The position numbers were made by a program, and so were the translations under genes. A DNA stretch of 64,000 nucleotides from Sphingomonas sp. Leaf10 (GTDB lineage Bacteria; Pseudomonadota; Alphaproteobacteria; Sphingomonadales; Sphingomonadaceae). Location of the stretch: the NCBI RefSeq assembly GCF_001421245.1, contig NZ_LMKE01000006.1, forward strand, positions 23,662 through 87,661, written 5' to 3'. Under the pieces are notes generated by a model that had not been told where the DNA came from, did not search any database, and worked only from the letters and a program-made list of their open reading frames with translations. The first letter of the stretch is position 1; the number at the start of each line of letters is the position of its first letter. Below are positions 1 through 9,006 of the stretch, one piece after another.

Positions 1-153
1 AGCATGGCTATGCACGCTCGGAGGGTAGCTGTCCGGCTTGCCCGTCACGTCCGCCCATGGGTGCGTATGCGGGACCGGCACGAATGTCGATGGCTTGCCC
101 GGCAGCGTGCCCCAGGTGACGCGGACACCCAGCCCCATAGACCGCAGCGTCAT
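1..153 (-). CDS. Tail fibre-like structural protein (partial, runs off window)
   Basis: An open frame starts at ATG 153 and overlaps the TGA of the upstream gene (ATGA). It stays open to the window edge, giving 51 residues. The visible sequence has the pattern W-x-x-L-P-G-K-P-S-T-F followed by H-T-H-P-W and a second G-K-P repeat. Such GKP-T-F/Y...HTH repeats are typical of phage tail fibre or collagen-like structural proteins. The role is inferred from that pattern and from its place downstream of head genes. Confidence 0.6.
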   Translation of the reverse strand, partial: MTLRSMGLGVRVTWGTLPGKPSTFVPVPHTHPWADVTGKPDSYPPSVHSHA

Positions 154-527
154 AGCCCGATCCCATACCACAGACGCAACGGCAGCAGATCCGCATCAGC
201 CGGCACATCAGGCGCGACAGGCACTGCCAGCGGCGCGGCCGACATGAAGAACGGATACTGCGTCGAGAACACGCCCCAGAATCCGGGCGGGAACTCCCAA
301 TCCACGCCACCGTCATAGACCAGCAGCGGCGTGGTCGGTATCGCCTGCCCGCTCGGCCGAGACGTGCCGCGCAACCCAATGACGCAGACGTTCGGGTTGT
401 AGATCGCGAAGGTGTTATAGCTCGACTTGATGAAGCCGCTCGGCACCTTGAACGCGTTCGCGGTCGTGGGCGTCCGATAGGGCTGGACCAACAGCGCGCG
501 GGTCATCCGCTTGAATGCGAAGCTCAC
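150..527 (-). CDS. Hypothetical phage structural-region protein
   Basis: This encodes 125 residues with a GTG start that overlaps the preceding stop (GTGA). It lies between the capsid module and the tail fibre-like gene, coupled to both neighbours by 4-nt overlaps. The C-terminus is rich in Pro and Ala. I recognise no domain; position suggests a head-tail or minor virion protein. Confidence 0.75.
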   Translation of the reverse strand: MSFAFKRMTRALLVQPYRTPTTANAFKVPSGFIKSSYNTFAIYNPNVCVIGLRGTSRPSGQAIPTTPLLVYDGGVDWEFPPGFWGVFSTQYPFFMSAAPLAVPVAPDVPADADLLPLRLWYGIGL

Positions 528-958
528 GACGAATACCCCAGATTGAGGCCGATGATATCGCCCGCCATTAGGCCCGACGCGTCATCCGGGATCAGCATAA
601 AGGCAAGGCCAGTATCGAACCGCAGCCCTGACGGCCATTCGCGTCCACCCGAGGCCAAGCCGACCAGATAGACCGTCCATTTCGGATCATCTGTTGCCTT
701 CGGCGTGGTCGCCTTGTCGTACAGCATCAGCCGTACCCCACCGCCGCGCGCATTGTAGGCGTCCGCGCTCAGCAGAACGACCGGCGACGTGCTGACGACG
801 GTGGCGTTCAGGCCGTCGTCTGCGCTGTCGAGACCGAACGTCTGGGTGATGGCAGGCGTGCCGGATGGGGCGGTGCTGTTGCCGGTGCCAGAGACGCCCG
901 GAGCGTCGAACAGATTGCCGGCGCTGTCTCGGTAGATTGCGGCGTTATCGATCGACAC
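524..958 (-). CDS. Hypothetical phage structural-region protein
   Basis: This encodes 144 residues from a GTG start preceded by AGGAG seven bases upstream. The sequence is rich in Gly, Ser and Thr, with beta-type composition and a middle segment resembling jelly-roll structural proteins. It is translationally coupled to the next gene. A virion component is plausible, but I do not recognise a family. Confidence 0.75.
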   Translation of the reverse strand: MSIDNAAIYRDSAGNLFDAPGVSGTGNSTAPSGTPAITQTFGLDSADDGLNATVVSTSPVVLLSADAYNARGGGVRLMLYDKATTPKATDDPKWTVYLVGLASGGREWPSGLRFDTGLAFMLIPDDASGLMAGDIIGLNLGYSS

Positions 959-1027
959 GGTACGCTCCTAACAAAATGGGCCGCCGCCCAGACGGGAAGC
1001 GGCCCAGGTTCGGGAGGATCGGGGCGG

Positions 1028-1378
1028 TTATTCGGCGAGGATGGCGTCGCGACGTGCTTCGAGAGCCGCCAGCGCGCTATCACGCGACTTGCCAGCGGTC
1101 TCGGCGTCAATCAGCTTCTGCACCTGGTCTGCGTCGGTGACGGTCTTGAGGTATTCGGTCAGCTTGGTGACGCTCTGGTCCAGCGGACCGGGTTCTGCCG
1201 GCGTATCGTCATGGCTGAACCTGAAGACGCCAAAATGCTTGGCGCTTTCGTACTCGGCCTTCGTGATATCCACGTCCTGAACGGACTGGCCCGCCTCGAC
1301 GCGAACCGGGGGGATCGCGTTGAGCATGTGCGGGCCATCGCTGGTGTTCGTGGCGTCGGTGCGGATCAGATCGGACAT
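1028..1378 (-). CDS. Hypothetical phage protein downstream of capsid
   Basis: This encodes 116 residues. The N-terminal half is compact and the C-terminal half is helical and charged (KLIDAE, ALEARRDAIL). It starts 3 nt after the capsid gene. The position, next to the major capsid gene, fits a head-completion or small head protein, but no family motif is visible. Confidence 0.7.
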   Translation of the reverse strand: MSDLIRTDATNTSDGPHMLNAIPPVRVEAGQSVQDVDITKAEYESAKHFGVFRFSHDDTPAEPGPLDQSVTKLTEYLKTVTDADQVQKLIDAETAGKSRDSALAALEARRDAILAE

Positions 1379-1381
1379 GGC

Positions 1382-2350
1382 TCAGAACCCGTAGAGGTAG
1401 CGGAAGGCACCGGGGCGGATGACCTCGACGCCGCCGGTGCGGAATGCGCCCGGGACTTGGAAGCTCATGGGGCCGTCCTGCCAAACCGGCATGAAGCGGT
1501 GCGGCATCGGCAGATGCAGCTTCACCACGTCTTGGCGGTTGGCGTAGATCACCATCAGCTTCGTGTTGCCCGGTCCCAGCGTTTCGAGACCCAGCTCGCC
1601 GCGAATGGTCAGCTGCTGGCCGGTCATCTGCGTGTAGATGTTGGTGCGCAGAATGAACGACAGGATCGTTTCGCTGTTGGTCGACGTCAGCGGCGTCGAT
1701 GCCAGCTGCGCGATCGTGGTGTACGGCAGGATGATCGTATCCGCCATCTCGACCGTGCGCGACCCGGTGAACACGCCAGTCAGACCGCCGTTGATGTCGG
1801 CGACGATCTGCGCGGCGGTCTTGGTCTGCGTGCCGTTGCCATCGAACCAGAGCGTATTCGGGGTGCCGGTGCCATTGGCAGCGACCGAACCGGACGTCAC
1901 GTTGGTCGAGGTCGCCAGCCCTTGCAGGCCCTTGTCGGCGTCGCCCTGAAGGGTAACGCGCCACATGAACTCGGTGTACGCACGACGAGCGGCCAGTGCC
2001 TTGTCGGCGGTGAGGTTCTGACCGATCAGCTGCGCAGTGCCGATCTCTTCGCTGTCGTAGCCGTAGCCGACAGCAGCCATGTGGATCTTTACCTCGTTCT
2101 TGTCGCGGGTCACATCGGCGCGCGGCACGTCCTTGGCGGCAGCGGTGTACCATTCGGCACGACCAACCGACGACGACAGGAAGGTGACGACGCCGGGGGT
2201 GAATTCCGGTGCCGAGGTATCGACATAGACCAGTCGGCCGAAGTCGAGGTCGGGGAACGCGGTCGCATATGCCGTCGCGTTGACGGTATAGGACTGATTG
2301 ACAACAAAATTGAGCGCCGCAGTCTGGGCGTCAGTGGTAAGAGCGTACAT
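1382..2350 (-). CDS. Major capsid protein, DUF2184 family
   Basis: This encodes 322 residues. It resembles the DUF2184 group of caudovirus major capsid proteins in length and in its C-terminal pattern of basic and aromatic residues (MPHRFMPVWQDGP, then a GAFR motif near the end). It lies directly downstream of a cement protein and a DUF2213 protease/scaffold, the order usual for this capsid type. It should form the icosahedral shell with an HK97-like fold. The fold is family knowledge, not something visible here. Confidence 0.85.
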   Translation of the reverse strand: MYALTTDAQTAALNFVVNQSYTVNATAYATAFPDLDFGRLVYVDTSAPEFTPGVVTFLSSSVGRAEWYTAAAKDVPRADVTRDKNEVKIHMAAVGYGYDSEEIGTAQLIGQNLTADKALAARRAYTEFMWRVTLQGDADKGLQGLATSTNVTSGSVAANGTGTPNTLWFDGNGTQTKTAAQIVADINGGLTGVFTGSRTVEMADTIILPYTTIAQLASTPLTSTNSETILSFILRTNIYTQMTGQQLTIRGELGLETLGPGNTKLMVIYANRQDVVKLHLPMPHRFMPVWQDGPMSFQVPGAFRTGGVEVIRPGAFRYLYGF

Positions 2351-2362
2351 GAAACCCCCTCC

Positions 2363-2824
2363 TTACGACGGGATGCGGCGCAGCCGCACCTTGAACAGCG
2401 AGCCGGAACCGGTGGCGGCAGTGTCGGCTTCAGCGCCAGGCACGGCGATTACCGTGCCGCTCGTCGCAGCGGTGGTGTAGCGGCCCGACGTGGTGTTGAA
2501 ATTGACGGCTGCGCCCACCGTAATCGCGGCATCCGCCAGCGCCCACACGACGCCGGCATCCAGCACCGCGACGTTATCGCCAGCGCCGTAACCATCGCTC
2601 GTGCCGCCGCCCATGTGCGAAAAATGCCGAGCACGGGCGATGCCGATGAACTCGCCACCCGACGCCAGGGGAGCGCAGCCACGATCGCCGTTGCGCTGGA
2701 CTGGTGCGCCGAAGACAATGGTCGCCGAAGCGGTACGGGTGAGGCCGTTCCACTCCTCCATGTTCGCCAGCAGGCCGGGATAGCCCGGCGCCTGATACTG
2801 ATCGTAGGTCGTCTGATATGCCAT
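2363..2824 (-). CDS. Structural cement / head decoration protein
   Basis: This encodes 153 residues rich in Gly, Ala, Thr and Val. The N-terminus (MAYQTTYDQYQAPGYPG) and the core (VFGAPVQRN, FIGIA) match the short caudovirus cement proteins usually named Gp24 or DUF2190-like. The gene sits between the protease/scaffold and capsid genes, as expected for a protein that stabilises capsomer contacts. Confidence 0.75.
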   Translation of the reverse strand: MAYQTTYDQYQAPGYPGLLANMEEWNGLTRTASATIVFGAPVQRNGDRGCAPLASGGEFIGIARARHFSHMGGGTSDGYGAGDNVAVLDAGVVWALADAAITVGAAVNFNTTSGRYTTAATSGTVIAVPGAEADTAATGSGSLFKVRLRRIPS

Positions 2825-2827
2825 GGC

Positions 2828-3376
2828 TCAGTTCCCCTTGCCTGCGCCGGCGGTGCGCCATGCGTTGTGGTCGTTCGCCGCCACCCAGGCGTCGTTCATC
2901 TGCTTGGCTGCGTCGCCGATGATCTGCGGCGCGCCGATCGGCTGCACGGCGGTGTCGGTGACCTTGGCGTCCTTGGTCAGGGCGGTGAATGCACCCTCGA
3001 TCGCAGCGTCCGACATGCCGGTAGCGGCATCACCCAGCTTGGCGCTGACAGCTTCCTTGCGGATCTCTGCATCGGTCTTGCCATCGGTCGTCATGGTCGG
3101 TGCCAGCGACTTCGCCTTGCCAATCACCTGCGCGCGAGCATCAGCAAGCTGCTGAAGCTTGGCCGGCGTGACCTCGCCGTCCTTGACCTGCTGCTTGAGC
3201 GCCGCGATCTCGCCATCCTTGGTCTCGACCGAGGTCTTCAGCGTCGCGTTTTCGCCGGTCAGTGCGCCGACTTTCGTCTCGGCGTCCGCCAGCTTCTGGT
3301 TCAGAGTGCCGACCGCGACCGCGACGGCTGCACCGTCCGTCACTTCGACTTCGGCGTCGCCGATCTTGATCTTCAT
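2828..3376 (-). CDS. Nested scaffold protein (internal start in the protease gene)
   Basis: Codon 181 of the protease gene is ATG (3374-3376). On the minus strand it is preceded by AAGGAG six bases upstream, a better ribosome site than that of many genes here. Translation from it gives 182 residues holding only the coiled-coil scaffold region. Lambda makes its Nu3 scaffold from inside gene C in the same way. The site is seen in the sequence; independent expression is inferred. Confidence 0.55.
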   Translation of the reverse strand: MKIKIGDAEVEVTDGAAVAVAVGTLNQKLADAETKVGALTGENATLKTSVETKDGEIAALKQQVKDGEVTPAKLQQLADARAQVIGKAKSLAPTMTTDGKTDAEIRKEAVSAKLGDAATGMSDAAIEGAFTALTKDAKVTDTAVQPIGAPQIIGDAAKQMNDAWVAANDHNAWRTAGAGKGN

Positions 3377-3916
3377 GGAAGGCTCCTTGTCCCCAATGCG
3401 GAGGGTGGGTCCGCCACGCGCCTTGTCGACGATGGCCAGATGATTGATGCGGATGCCGCGCTGCACAGCGTCGTAGGGCGTGCCATCGGCCAGCTTGCCG
3501 GGCGTCCAGTCGAGCGAACAGTCGTAACCCATCGAGATTTCACGCTTGCCGGCCAGCACGGCTTCGATGGCCGCCGCATCGCGCAATAGGAACGGGACGC
3601 GGATCGCCTCCCCGTCCTTCACGATGTCGTCGGAAGCCGTCTCGCCGACAGCGTGGTCTTTCCAGTTGGCTGGCGTGACCTGTTGAGCGGGGTGCTCGAT
3701 CGTGACCGGCGCGCCTGCGAACGACCGCATGCTGTCGCGGTTGAACACTTCCTCGGGCGGGCGGTACACGACGACCCGTGCCATCTCAGGCTTGCCGACT
3801 TCGTAGCCAGCGTAATCCTGAAGGCCGGTGCGCGCGCACAACACGGACGCGACCATGTTCCCCGTGCCGTCGCGCCGGGGAGCATCAAGCGTCAGAGCGT
3901 CTTGGAACATCGCCAT
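2828..3916 (-). CDS. DUF2213 prohead protease with C-terminal scaffold domain
   Basis: This encodes 362 residues. Residues 1-170 match the DUF2213 prohead-protease pattern, with candidate catalytic His75 (TIEHPA), Ser128 (REISMGYDC) and a following RINHLAIVD segment holding His159 and Asp164. Residues 181-280 are charged, heptad-like coiled coil typical of scaffold domains. It probably scaffolds the procapsid and then cleaves itself. Codon 181 is an ATG with a strong internal ribosome site, annotated separately. Confidence 0.85.
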   Translation of the reverse strand: MAMFQDALTLDAPRRDGTGNMVASVLCARTGLQDYAGYEVGKPEMARVVVYRPPEEVFNRDSMRSFAGAPVTIEHPAQQVTPANWKDHAVGETASDDIVKDGEAIRVPFLLRDAAAIEAVLAGKREISMGYDCSLDWTPGKLADGTPYDAVQRGIRINHLAIVDKARGGPTLRIGDKEPSMKIKIGDAEVEVTDGAAVAVAVGTLNQKLADAETKVGALTGENATLKTSVETKDGEIAALKQQVKDGEVTPAKLQQLADARAQVIGKAKSLAPTMTTDGKTDAEIRKEAVSAKLGDAATGMSDAAIEGAFTALTKDAKVTDTAVQPIGAPQIIGDAAKQMNDAWVAANDHNAWRTAGAGKGN

Positions 3917-3976
3917 TTCGCATGGCTATGCGGGCGCGCGTAGGGCGATTACCGCCGTTAGCGCGGAATTATCGGC

Positions 3977-4297
3977 TTATTCCGCCAGTGCCCCGTCGAT
4001 CATGGCACGCCAGCAATCACCCGGCTCGTCGTCTATCACCTTGCCGTCGTGCACAATCCGATCGTTGTATTCCCAATCATAACCAGTGATTGGGAGATTA
4101 TCCCGCAGCGCTTTCCGGACTGCCTCGCTCGGCTCGCGGATCGCTTCGAGGACGGCGCGGGTCACGGCAGGCATATCGACGGTGCCGTCGATCACACTTT
4201 CCTCTTGATCGACATGCGGGGTGCTGGCGCGGTTCTCATTGGCCTGGCGTTCCAATTCGGACCATGCGGCTGCGACGGCGCGTTCGAGGGGCGTCAT
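3977..4297 (-). CDS. Hypothetical phage protein
   Basis: This encodes 106 acidic, mostly helical residues. The ATG overlaps the stop of the gene upstream (ATGA). The C-terminus has the pattern W-E-Y-N-D-R-I-V seen in many small phage proteins of unknown role. It sits between the Mu-F-like gene and the protease gene. Confidence 0.7.
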   Translation of the reverse strand: MTPLERAVAAAWSELERQANENRASTPHVDQEESVIDGTVDMPAVTRAVLEAIREPSEAVRKALRDNLPITGYDWEYNDRIVHDGKVIDDEPGDCWRAMIDGALAE

Positions 4298-4539
4298 GCT
4301 TTTACCGCCAAATGCGGCGGCGGCGCTGGAAACGGGTCGCCGCTAGGCAGAACGTGCGGCGGTGCTTCGTACCCAACCGCATATTCGCGGCCATCAGGTG
4401 CGGTACCGATAAAGGCGATCGCGTCACCACGACGTTCTTCGCGAACCGGCGGATTGTGCCATCCATTCTCAAAGGCGAACGTGTGCATTGAGTGGATAGC
4501 AGCGCGGCGTCGCAGTATGATATCGGCATCTTCAGCCAT
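4294..4539 (-). CDS. Hypothetical small phage protein
   Basis: This encodes 81 residues with an ATG start, coupled to the next gene by a 4-nt overlap. It contains a short beta-like core (AIAFIGTAPDGREYAVGYE). No family is recognised. Confidence 0.6.
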   Translation of the reverse strand: MAEDADIILRRRAAIHSMHTFAFENGWHNPPVREERRGDAIAFIGTAPDGREYAVGYEAPPHVLPSGDPFPAPPPHLAVKA

Positions 4540-4625
4540 GTGCGGTCCTTTCGCATGCGGTCAGGGTCGGGTGCTGTTGACGCAGCATTCCGGCCCGCTT
4601 TTATATCAGAATCTGACCGAGCAGC

Positions 4626-5477
4626 CTAATCGAAAACCAGCACTCCTGAAGATTTGCAGCCGCAAAAAGGGCGGCGGCTCGGGTAATCGTCGCGCGGCGG
4701 TGGCTCCATAACAGTCTTGCCGTCGATAACGCTGCCAACAAGCGAGCTATCCTCGCTGTAATAGTTACCGTCACGGGCCTGATGGTCCAATCGGGGGTGA
4801 CGCTTACGGCTATGCCGCCACTGCCATACGGATAGACCCGCTTCCCGGCGGCGCTCCTCTGCCAGTTCAGCAGACAGCTTCGACAGTTGATCGCTGGCGA
4901 TATTGATCGACCGCTTACGGGTCATGTCAACCGCGTCGCGTAATTCGGCGGCGACTTCGCGTGCCGTGCGTCTTTCGGTCAGACCCTTGAAGATCGCATT
5001 GCTGAACCGCTTCTTGGCCTCCGCATTCACATCACGGATCAGGTCGACATTCCACCCGATGTACGTTTCCAGCGTGTCTCGCACGTCTTCCGGTCCCAGA
5101 AGCGTCCCGATATCAACCGACGTGGCCGAGAGCACAGCCCCCCGGAACCGACCTCTGGTCCACGATTCTGTCCTCAGGCTCCAGCGCCGCAGCCCCGCAG
5201 TCAGCTCAAGGAATATACGGCTGAACGCGCCCTCGCCCGCCTCGATCTCGCGCTGCACGTCGGCCGGGCTGTCGGTCGTCATGGTGGAGAGGGTCTGTTC
5301 GTAGGCCGCGACGATCGCCGGGATGCGGTCGCGCCATAGCGTGACGATGGGGCGGTACGACGAAAGGTAGAGGTCGGTGGCGAGCGTTGCCGGCGGGACG
5401 ATATCCCTGAACACCACGCTCTTGCGGCGCAGGCCCGGCTTTGCGCGGCGGGCCATGGCGCGGAGGTCGTAGCGCAT
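4626..5477 (-). CDS. Phage head morphogenesis protein, Mu F-like
   Basis: This encodes 283 residues from ATG 5477, which overlaps the upstream TGA; a TTG codon immediately before is a less likely start. The C-terminal part has the Mu-F minor-head signature: WQWRHSRKRHPRLDHQARDG followed by a Cys-bearing FCGCK end. The central region is long and helical. Such proteins are minor capsid components linked to the portal, which agrees with its place next to the portal gene. Confidence 0.8.
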   Translation of the reverse strand: MRYDLRAMARRAKPGLRRKSVVFRDIVPPATLATDLYLSSYRPIVTLWRDRIPAIVAAYEQTLSTMTTDSPADVQREIEAGEGAFSRIFLELTAGLRRWSLRTESWTRGRFRGAVLSATSVDIGTLLGPEDVRDTLETYIGWNVDLIRDVNAEAKKRFSNAIFKGLTERRTAREVAAELRDAVDMTRKRSINIASDQLSKLSAELAEERRREAGLSVWQWRHSRKRHPRLDHQARDGNYYSEDSSLVGSVIDGKTVMEPPPRDDYPSRRPFCGCKSSGVLVFD

Positions 5478-5623
5478 CAACGGGTCAGGCGGGCGATCCG
5501 CCAGCGAGGGCGACCGGTCGGCACGACGTAGCGGACGCCATCAACGAACCGATCGTCGAACGGCACGTATTGGGCGAGAGTCAGGCCGAAGACTGACAGG
5601 ACGCGATTGGCGAAGGCGGTCAT
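5477..5623 (-). CDS. Small phage protein between portal and Mu-F genes
   Basis: A 48-residue frame runs from ATG 5623 (overlapping the portal stop region by 4 nt) to TGA 5477, which overlaps the next start. It begins MTAFANRVLSVFGLTLAQYV and ends in a basic tail (GRPRWRIARLTR). The coupling on both sides and an otherwise unfilled gap support a real gene. Function unknown. Confidence 0.6.
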   Translation of the reverse strand: MTAFANRVLSVFGLTLAQYVPFDDRFVDGVRYVVPTGRPRWRIARLTR

Positions 5624-7107
5624 TCCTCACCTGCCTTATCATTCGCAGCACGACGGCGGGTGCCCGCTTCCACCGAACTCCCGCCCTCGGCAGACGATGG
5701 ATCACCTTCCTTTCCGGCTTGGAGTGCAGACGGGTCCGTACCGTCGTCTTCGGGGGTCAGCCCGAACCGTTCGTCCTCGGGTATCTCGGCAAGCGCCTGA
5801 TCAAGGCCGGGGATATACTCACGCTCAGCCATCAGATTTTGCACGCCCTTGGCGAATGCCTGGTCGGGGATCGCGCTGGTCGCCTGCAAGGCTGTCACCG
5901 CTTCCATGACCGTCTTGAACGTGTCGGCTTCCTGCTTTTCAGACGGCTTCGACAGCGGCGCGAACCGCCACGTGACTGCGACGGTCTTTTTCGTCTTCGC
6001 GTCCGTGCGGGTTGGGGCAACGCCCGCCGATGCCAACAGGAAGGGGTCCAGCGCCTCCAAACACGGCCGCAATTCCAGCGACTGGCCCGCCGCGACGGTC
6101 TTGTTCCAGTTCTGGTCGTCATACTCGCCAGTCGCATTCATACCTGCTGGCGACCGACCCATCAGCCGCGTGAACGGGATATCCGCTACCGCGGCGACAC
6201 GCTGGTCGAAGGCGTCCATCATAGCCGGAATACCGGCCCATGTGACCTGATAGTCAGTGATCGTCTCGGCGGGCGTGGTGCCGTTGCCGGTATCGAACAC
6301 GGTAGCGTTCAACACGCTCTCGCCAAGCGCGATCGCACCCATGCGGCGGTCTAGCCGAGCCTGCCCACCTTCGGTTGCGGTGAAGTCGGTAAGGCCGGGA
6401 ATGCCGATACGCAGCAGCTTCGCCTTCTTCACCAGTTCGGCGAACCAGCCCTGTGCATGATCGGAACGCTCGACGTCCTTCCAGACGCGGACGAGGCGTG
6501 ACTGACCCCAGAACTGCTGATCGCCCGACACGCCGTAGCCAGCGGGTATAGCTTCGCCCCGGAAGCAGATCACCCGGCTCGGGTGAACCTCAGCACCGCC
6601 ATTGTCGTTAGCGATCTTCCACATGCGCGGCGTGCCATAGGCCGGGTCGGTCAGTTCGGTAACGTAATCGGCGCCGGTAAGCTGCCAGCGTGACACGACG
6701 TTGACTGCCTGAAGCTGCCCCTTCGAGAGCGAGCCGATCGGCGTGTTCGGCGCACCGGGTGCGGCAAGGATCAGCGCACCGCCACCGATCCCGCGCAGGA
6801 CTTCCGCCTGCCGCACCTTCGCGATCAGCCCTAGACGGCGTTCTTCGGCCTCGATCGCCTCGATCTGGTCCTTTTCCGCCTGCCAATCGCGCCATTCCCG
6901 CACCCGGTCCGATGCCGGGATATCAATCACCTTCTGCAACAGCCCGCTGGCAAGATACGCTGCGAACGCTAGTTGCGGCGCGAACAGGTACGACATCGCG
7001 CTGTTCTGCTGCCGGAGATAGTGCGCCGGGGATGCAGACTGGATCGCGCTGGTCACGCTGTCCTGCATCGGAATGCCGCGAGCGTCGAGGATTGCGGTTC
7101 CAGCCAT
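5620..7107 (-). CDS. Phage portal protein, DUF1073 family
   Basis: This encodes 495 residues. The N-terminal half has the DUF1073 portal features: SYLFAPQLAFAAYLASGLLQKVIDIPA, a following acidic helix, and the W-G-x-S-R-L-x-R-V-W segment near residue 210. The C-terminal tail is acidic and disordered. Portals form the dodecameric DNA channel at one vertex. Some databases label this Pfam family anti-CBASS Acb1 because it also covers that enzyme; gene order and length make a portal far more likely. Confidence 0.85.
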   Translation of the reverse strand: MAGTAILDARGIPMQDSVTSAIQSASPAHYLRQQNSAMSYLFAPQLAFAAYLASGLLQKVIDIPASDRVREWRDWQAEKDQIEAIEAEERRLGLIAKVRQAEVLRGIGGGALILAAPGAPNTPIGSLSKGQLQAVNVVSRWQLTGADYVTELTDPAYGTPRMWKIANDNGGAEVHPSRVICFRGEAIPAGYGVSGDQQFWGQSRLVRVWKDVERSDHAQGWFAELVKKAKLLRIGIPGLTDFTATEGGQARLDRRMGAIALGESVLNATVFDTGNGTTPAETITDYQVTWAGIPAMMDAFDQRVAAVADIPFTRLMGRSPAGMNATGEYDDQNWNKTVAAGQSLELRPCLEALDPFLLASAGVAPTRTDAKTKKTVAVTWRFAPLSKPSEKQEADTFKTVMEAVTALQATSAIPDQAFAKGVQNLMAEREYIPGLDQALAEIPEDERFGLTPEDDGTDPSALQAGKEGDPSSAEGGSSVEAGTRRRAANDKAGEE

Positions 7108-7268
7108 GGTTTAGGGCTATGGCGCGGGATGGTGCGCAGCTACCGCCGTCAGATAGTTAGCCACGATGGGTATACCTGATTTGGCCATGTCGCTGGCGAC
7201 GCAAAACCGCAACTCTGTGGTCTTCAAATTAGCCACCTACGCCACCCCGACCCTAATTAGCTACCCGG

Positions 7269-8741
7269 TCAAAACGCGTCGATGTTGTATGGCGTCGCGC
7301 CCAGCGCCAGCTCATTGACGGCATCCGCGAACGCGTCGACCTGATCGTCATGCGTGCCGGCGGGAAACACGCATAGCTCGTCAAGGAACGCTGTGTTCCA
7401 TAGCCCGCGCACCAACTTCACGTTGCCCGCTTCTGCCTGCGCCGATGCAGGCCGGGCGCGCACAGACTTTTCACCAGTTGGCGACACCGCCTTTGCGTCA
7501 TAGCCCTTCAGAAGCTTGATCTTCGTGGCAGCATCCGCCTTCCCCGCTGCGCCTGGGTCTTGTGGCATACGCACGGTTACCGCCAAACCGTCCTGCGATG
7601 CGGTCGTGGTCAGCGTCTGCTCGACGGCTGACGGCTTCCACTGGCCGCGCACGACGTCCTCAACGTAGAACACGTCGCCTATCAGGGACACGCGCATCCC
7701 AACCGTCCAATCAGGCCGGCGACCCGCCTTCACCTCGGTAGCTGCGAAGTCCCAAGCGCGAACAGTGCGCTTGGCGCCGGACGGGACAGCATCCACGATT
7801 TCGAAGTCCGACCGCTGGAACAAGCCGCCCGATCGAGGCGCAGGCCGCTGCTGCAATTGCCCCGCCGTGGCATAGGAGCCTAGCACCGTCTCCAACTCAA
7901 CGACCTGCCTCTCGGGGAAGCGCTCCGGGAACATCAATTCGCCGTCGTAAGCGCGCGGATCCACCCAGCCAATTGACGTGGCGCAGCGGCGATCGGCTTC
8001 GAACCGCATCGGTATCATCAGATGTTCGTAGCCAAGCTGCACGGCTACCGCAGACACGTCCTGCTCGTGCAGCCGCTGCATGACGATGACGATTGCAGAC
8101 TGGTCGTTGTTGACCCGCGACGGCAGCGCCTCGCGGAATGTCGTAATGTCCGCCGCCAGTTTGACTGGGCTGTTGGCGTCGTCCACACTGTGCGGATCGT
8201 CGAGGATGACCCGGTCGCCACGGCTGCCGGTCATGCTGGTGAACGCCATGGCCTCACGGAAGCCGGTGCGACTGTTCTCGAACTTCGTCTTTGCATCCTG
8301 ATCGCTGGTCAGCGCCACGGGCCATAGGCGTTGGAACCACGGGCTACGGATCAGGCGACGGCACTTGAGGTTGTCGCGAACCGCCAAGTCCTGCTTGTGC
8401 GCTGTAGCCAAGAAACGGTGATGCGGCAGCCCTTTCGGTCCCCACTCCCATGCCGGCCATATCACACCCGTCAGCAGCGACTTCATGCTGCCGGGCGGCA
8501 CGTTCATCAGCAGCCGAGTAATCTCACCCGACGTCACTGCCTCCAGATGCTCGCATATCGCATCGAGCGCCCAACCCCATTTCAGCTCGGTTGACGGTTC
8601 CAAGATCGGCCATGCCCGCTTCGCGAACGCCGCCAAAGACCTGCGGCACAATTCGCGCTGGGCATCATCAGCAAGTGCCAGCAACTCCGCTGTCGAGAGC
8701 GTCAAGTGCGCGAATGGTTTCGAGGGCTTCAAGCTGCTCAT
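7269..8741 (-). CDS. terL: Terminase large subunit
   Basis: This encodes 490 residues. The ATPase domain has Walker A VPPGSMKS at 81-88 and Walker B VILDD at 177-181. The C-terminal RNase H-like nuclease shows AWDFAAT (Asp331) and HDDQVDAFADA (464-474). It is the packaging motor and nuclease that cuts concatemeric DNA and pumps it through the portal. The start overlaps the small terminase gene by about 74 nt, which is long but has no better alternative. A 161-bp gap separates it from the portal gene. Confidence 0.93.
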   Translation of the reverse strand: MSSLKPSKPFAHLTLSTAELLALADDAQRELCRRSLAAFAKRAWPILEPSTELKWGWALDAICEHLEAVTSGEITRLLMNVPPGSMKSLLTGVIWPAWEWGPKGLPHHRFLATAHKQDLAVRDNLKCRRLIRSPWFQRLWPVALTSDQDAKTKFENSRTGFREAMAFTSMTGSRGDRVILDDPHSVDDANSPVKLAADITTFREALPSRVNNDQSAIVIVMQRLHEQDVSAVAVQLGYEHLMIPMRFEADRRCATSIGWVDPRAYDGELMFPERFPERQVVELETVLGSYATAGQLQQRPAPRSGGLFQRSDFEIVDAVPSGAKRTVRAWDFAATEVKAGRRPDWTVGMRVSLIGDVFYVEDVVRGQWKPSAVEQTLTTTASQDGLAVTVRMPQDPGAAGKADAATKIKLLKGYDAKAVSPTGEKSVRARPASAQAEAGNVKLVRGLWNTAFLDELCVFPAGTHDDQVDAFADAVNELALGATPYNIDAF

Positions 8742-9006
8742 CGGTCATTCCAGACAGGTCGCGAGGTGTACGATCATCGGTTAGCGCGATCGTTTGTGGC
8801 GCTTGGCCCCATCCACGGTTCAATATCTTGTCTGATGCTGCCACACGGGCCGCTGCGGGCGCTGCCTTGTCCCGCATAACTTCCACTAACGCCGCGACTG
8901 CTTCCTCGGTATAGTCACGAGCTAGGTCCGTCAGGGTGCGGCCGTCTTTGGTACGGTGCAGCGGGCGACCTTTCGGGTTGCCGCTTTTCCCCGGCTCAAA
9001 CGGCAT
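8668..9006 (-). CDS. terS: Terminase small subunit-like, DUF5681
   Basis: This encodes 112 residues from ATG 9006. The N-terminus carries the DUF5681 signature FEPGKSGNPKGRP; longer upstream starts give Arg-rich sequence with no family likeness. A helical region follows. The gene directly precedes and overlaps the large terminase, as expected for the DNA-recognition subunit. Confidence 0.75.
   Translation of the reverse strand: MPFEPGKSGNPKGRPLHRTKDGRTLTDLARDYTEEAVAALVEVMRDKAAPAAARVAASDKILNRGWGQAPQTIALTDDRTPRDLSGMTDEQLEALETIRALDALDSGVAGTC

Noticed and set aside
1211..3589. 792-codon plus-strand frame across the capsid genes
   Set aside because: It is opposite clear capsid, cement and protease genes and has no protein-family features.
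5620..7107. Anti-CBASS protein Acb1
   Set aside because: The Pfam family name covers both, but length and place between terminase and Mu-F genes indicate a portal protein.
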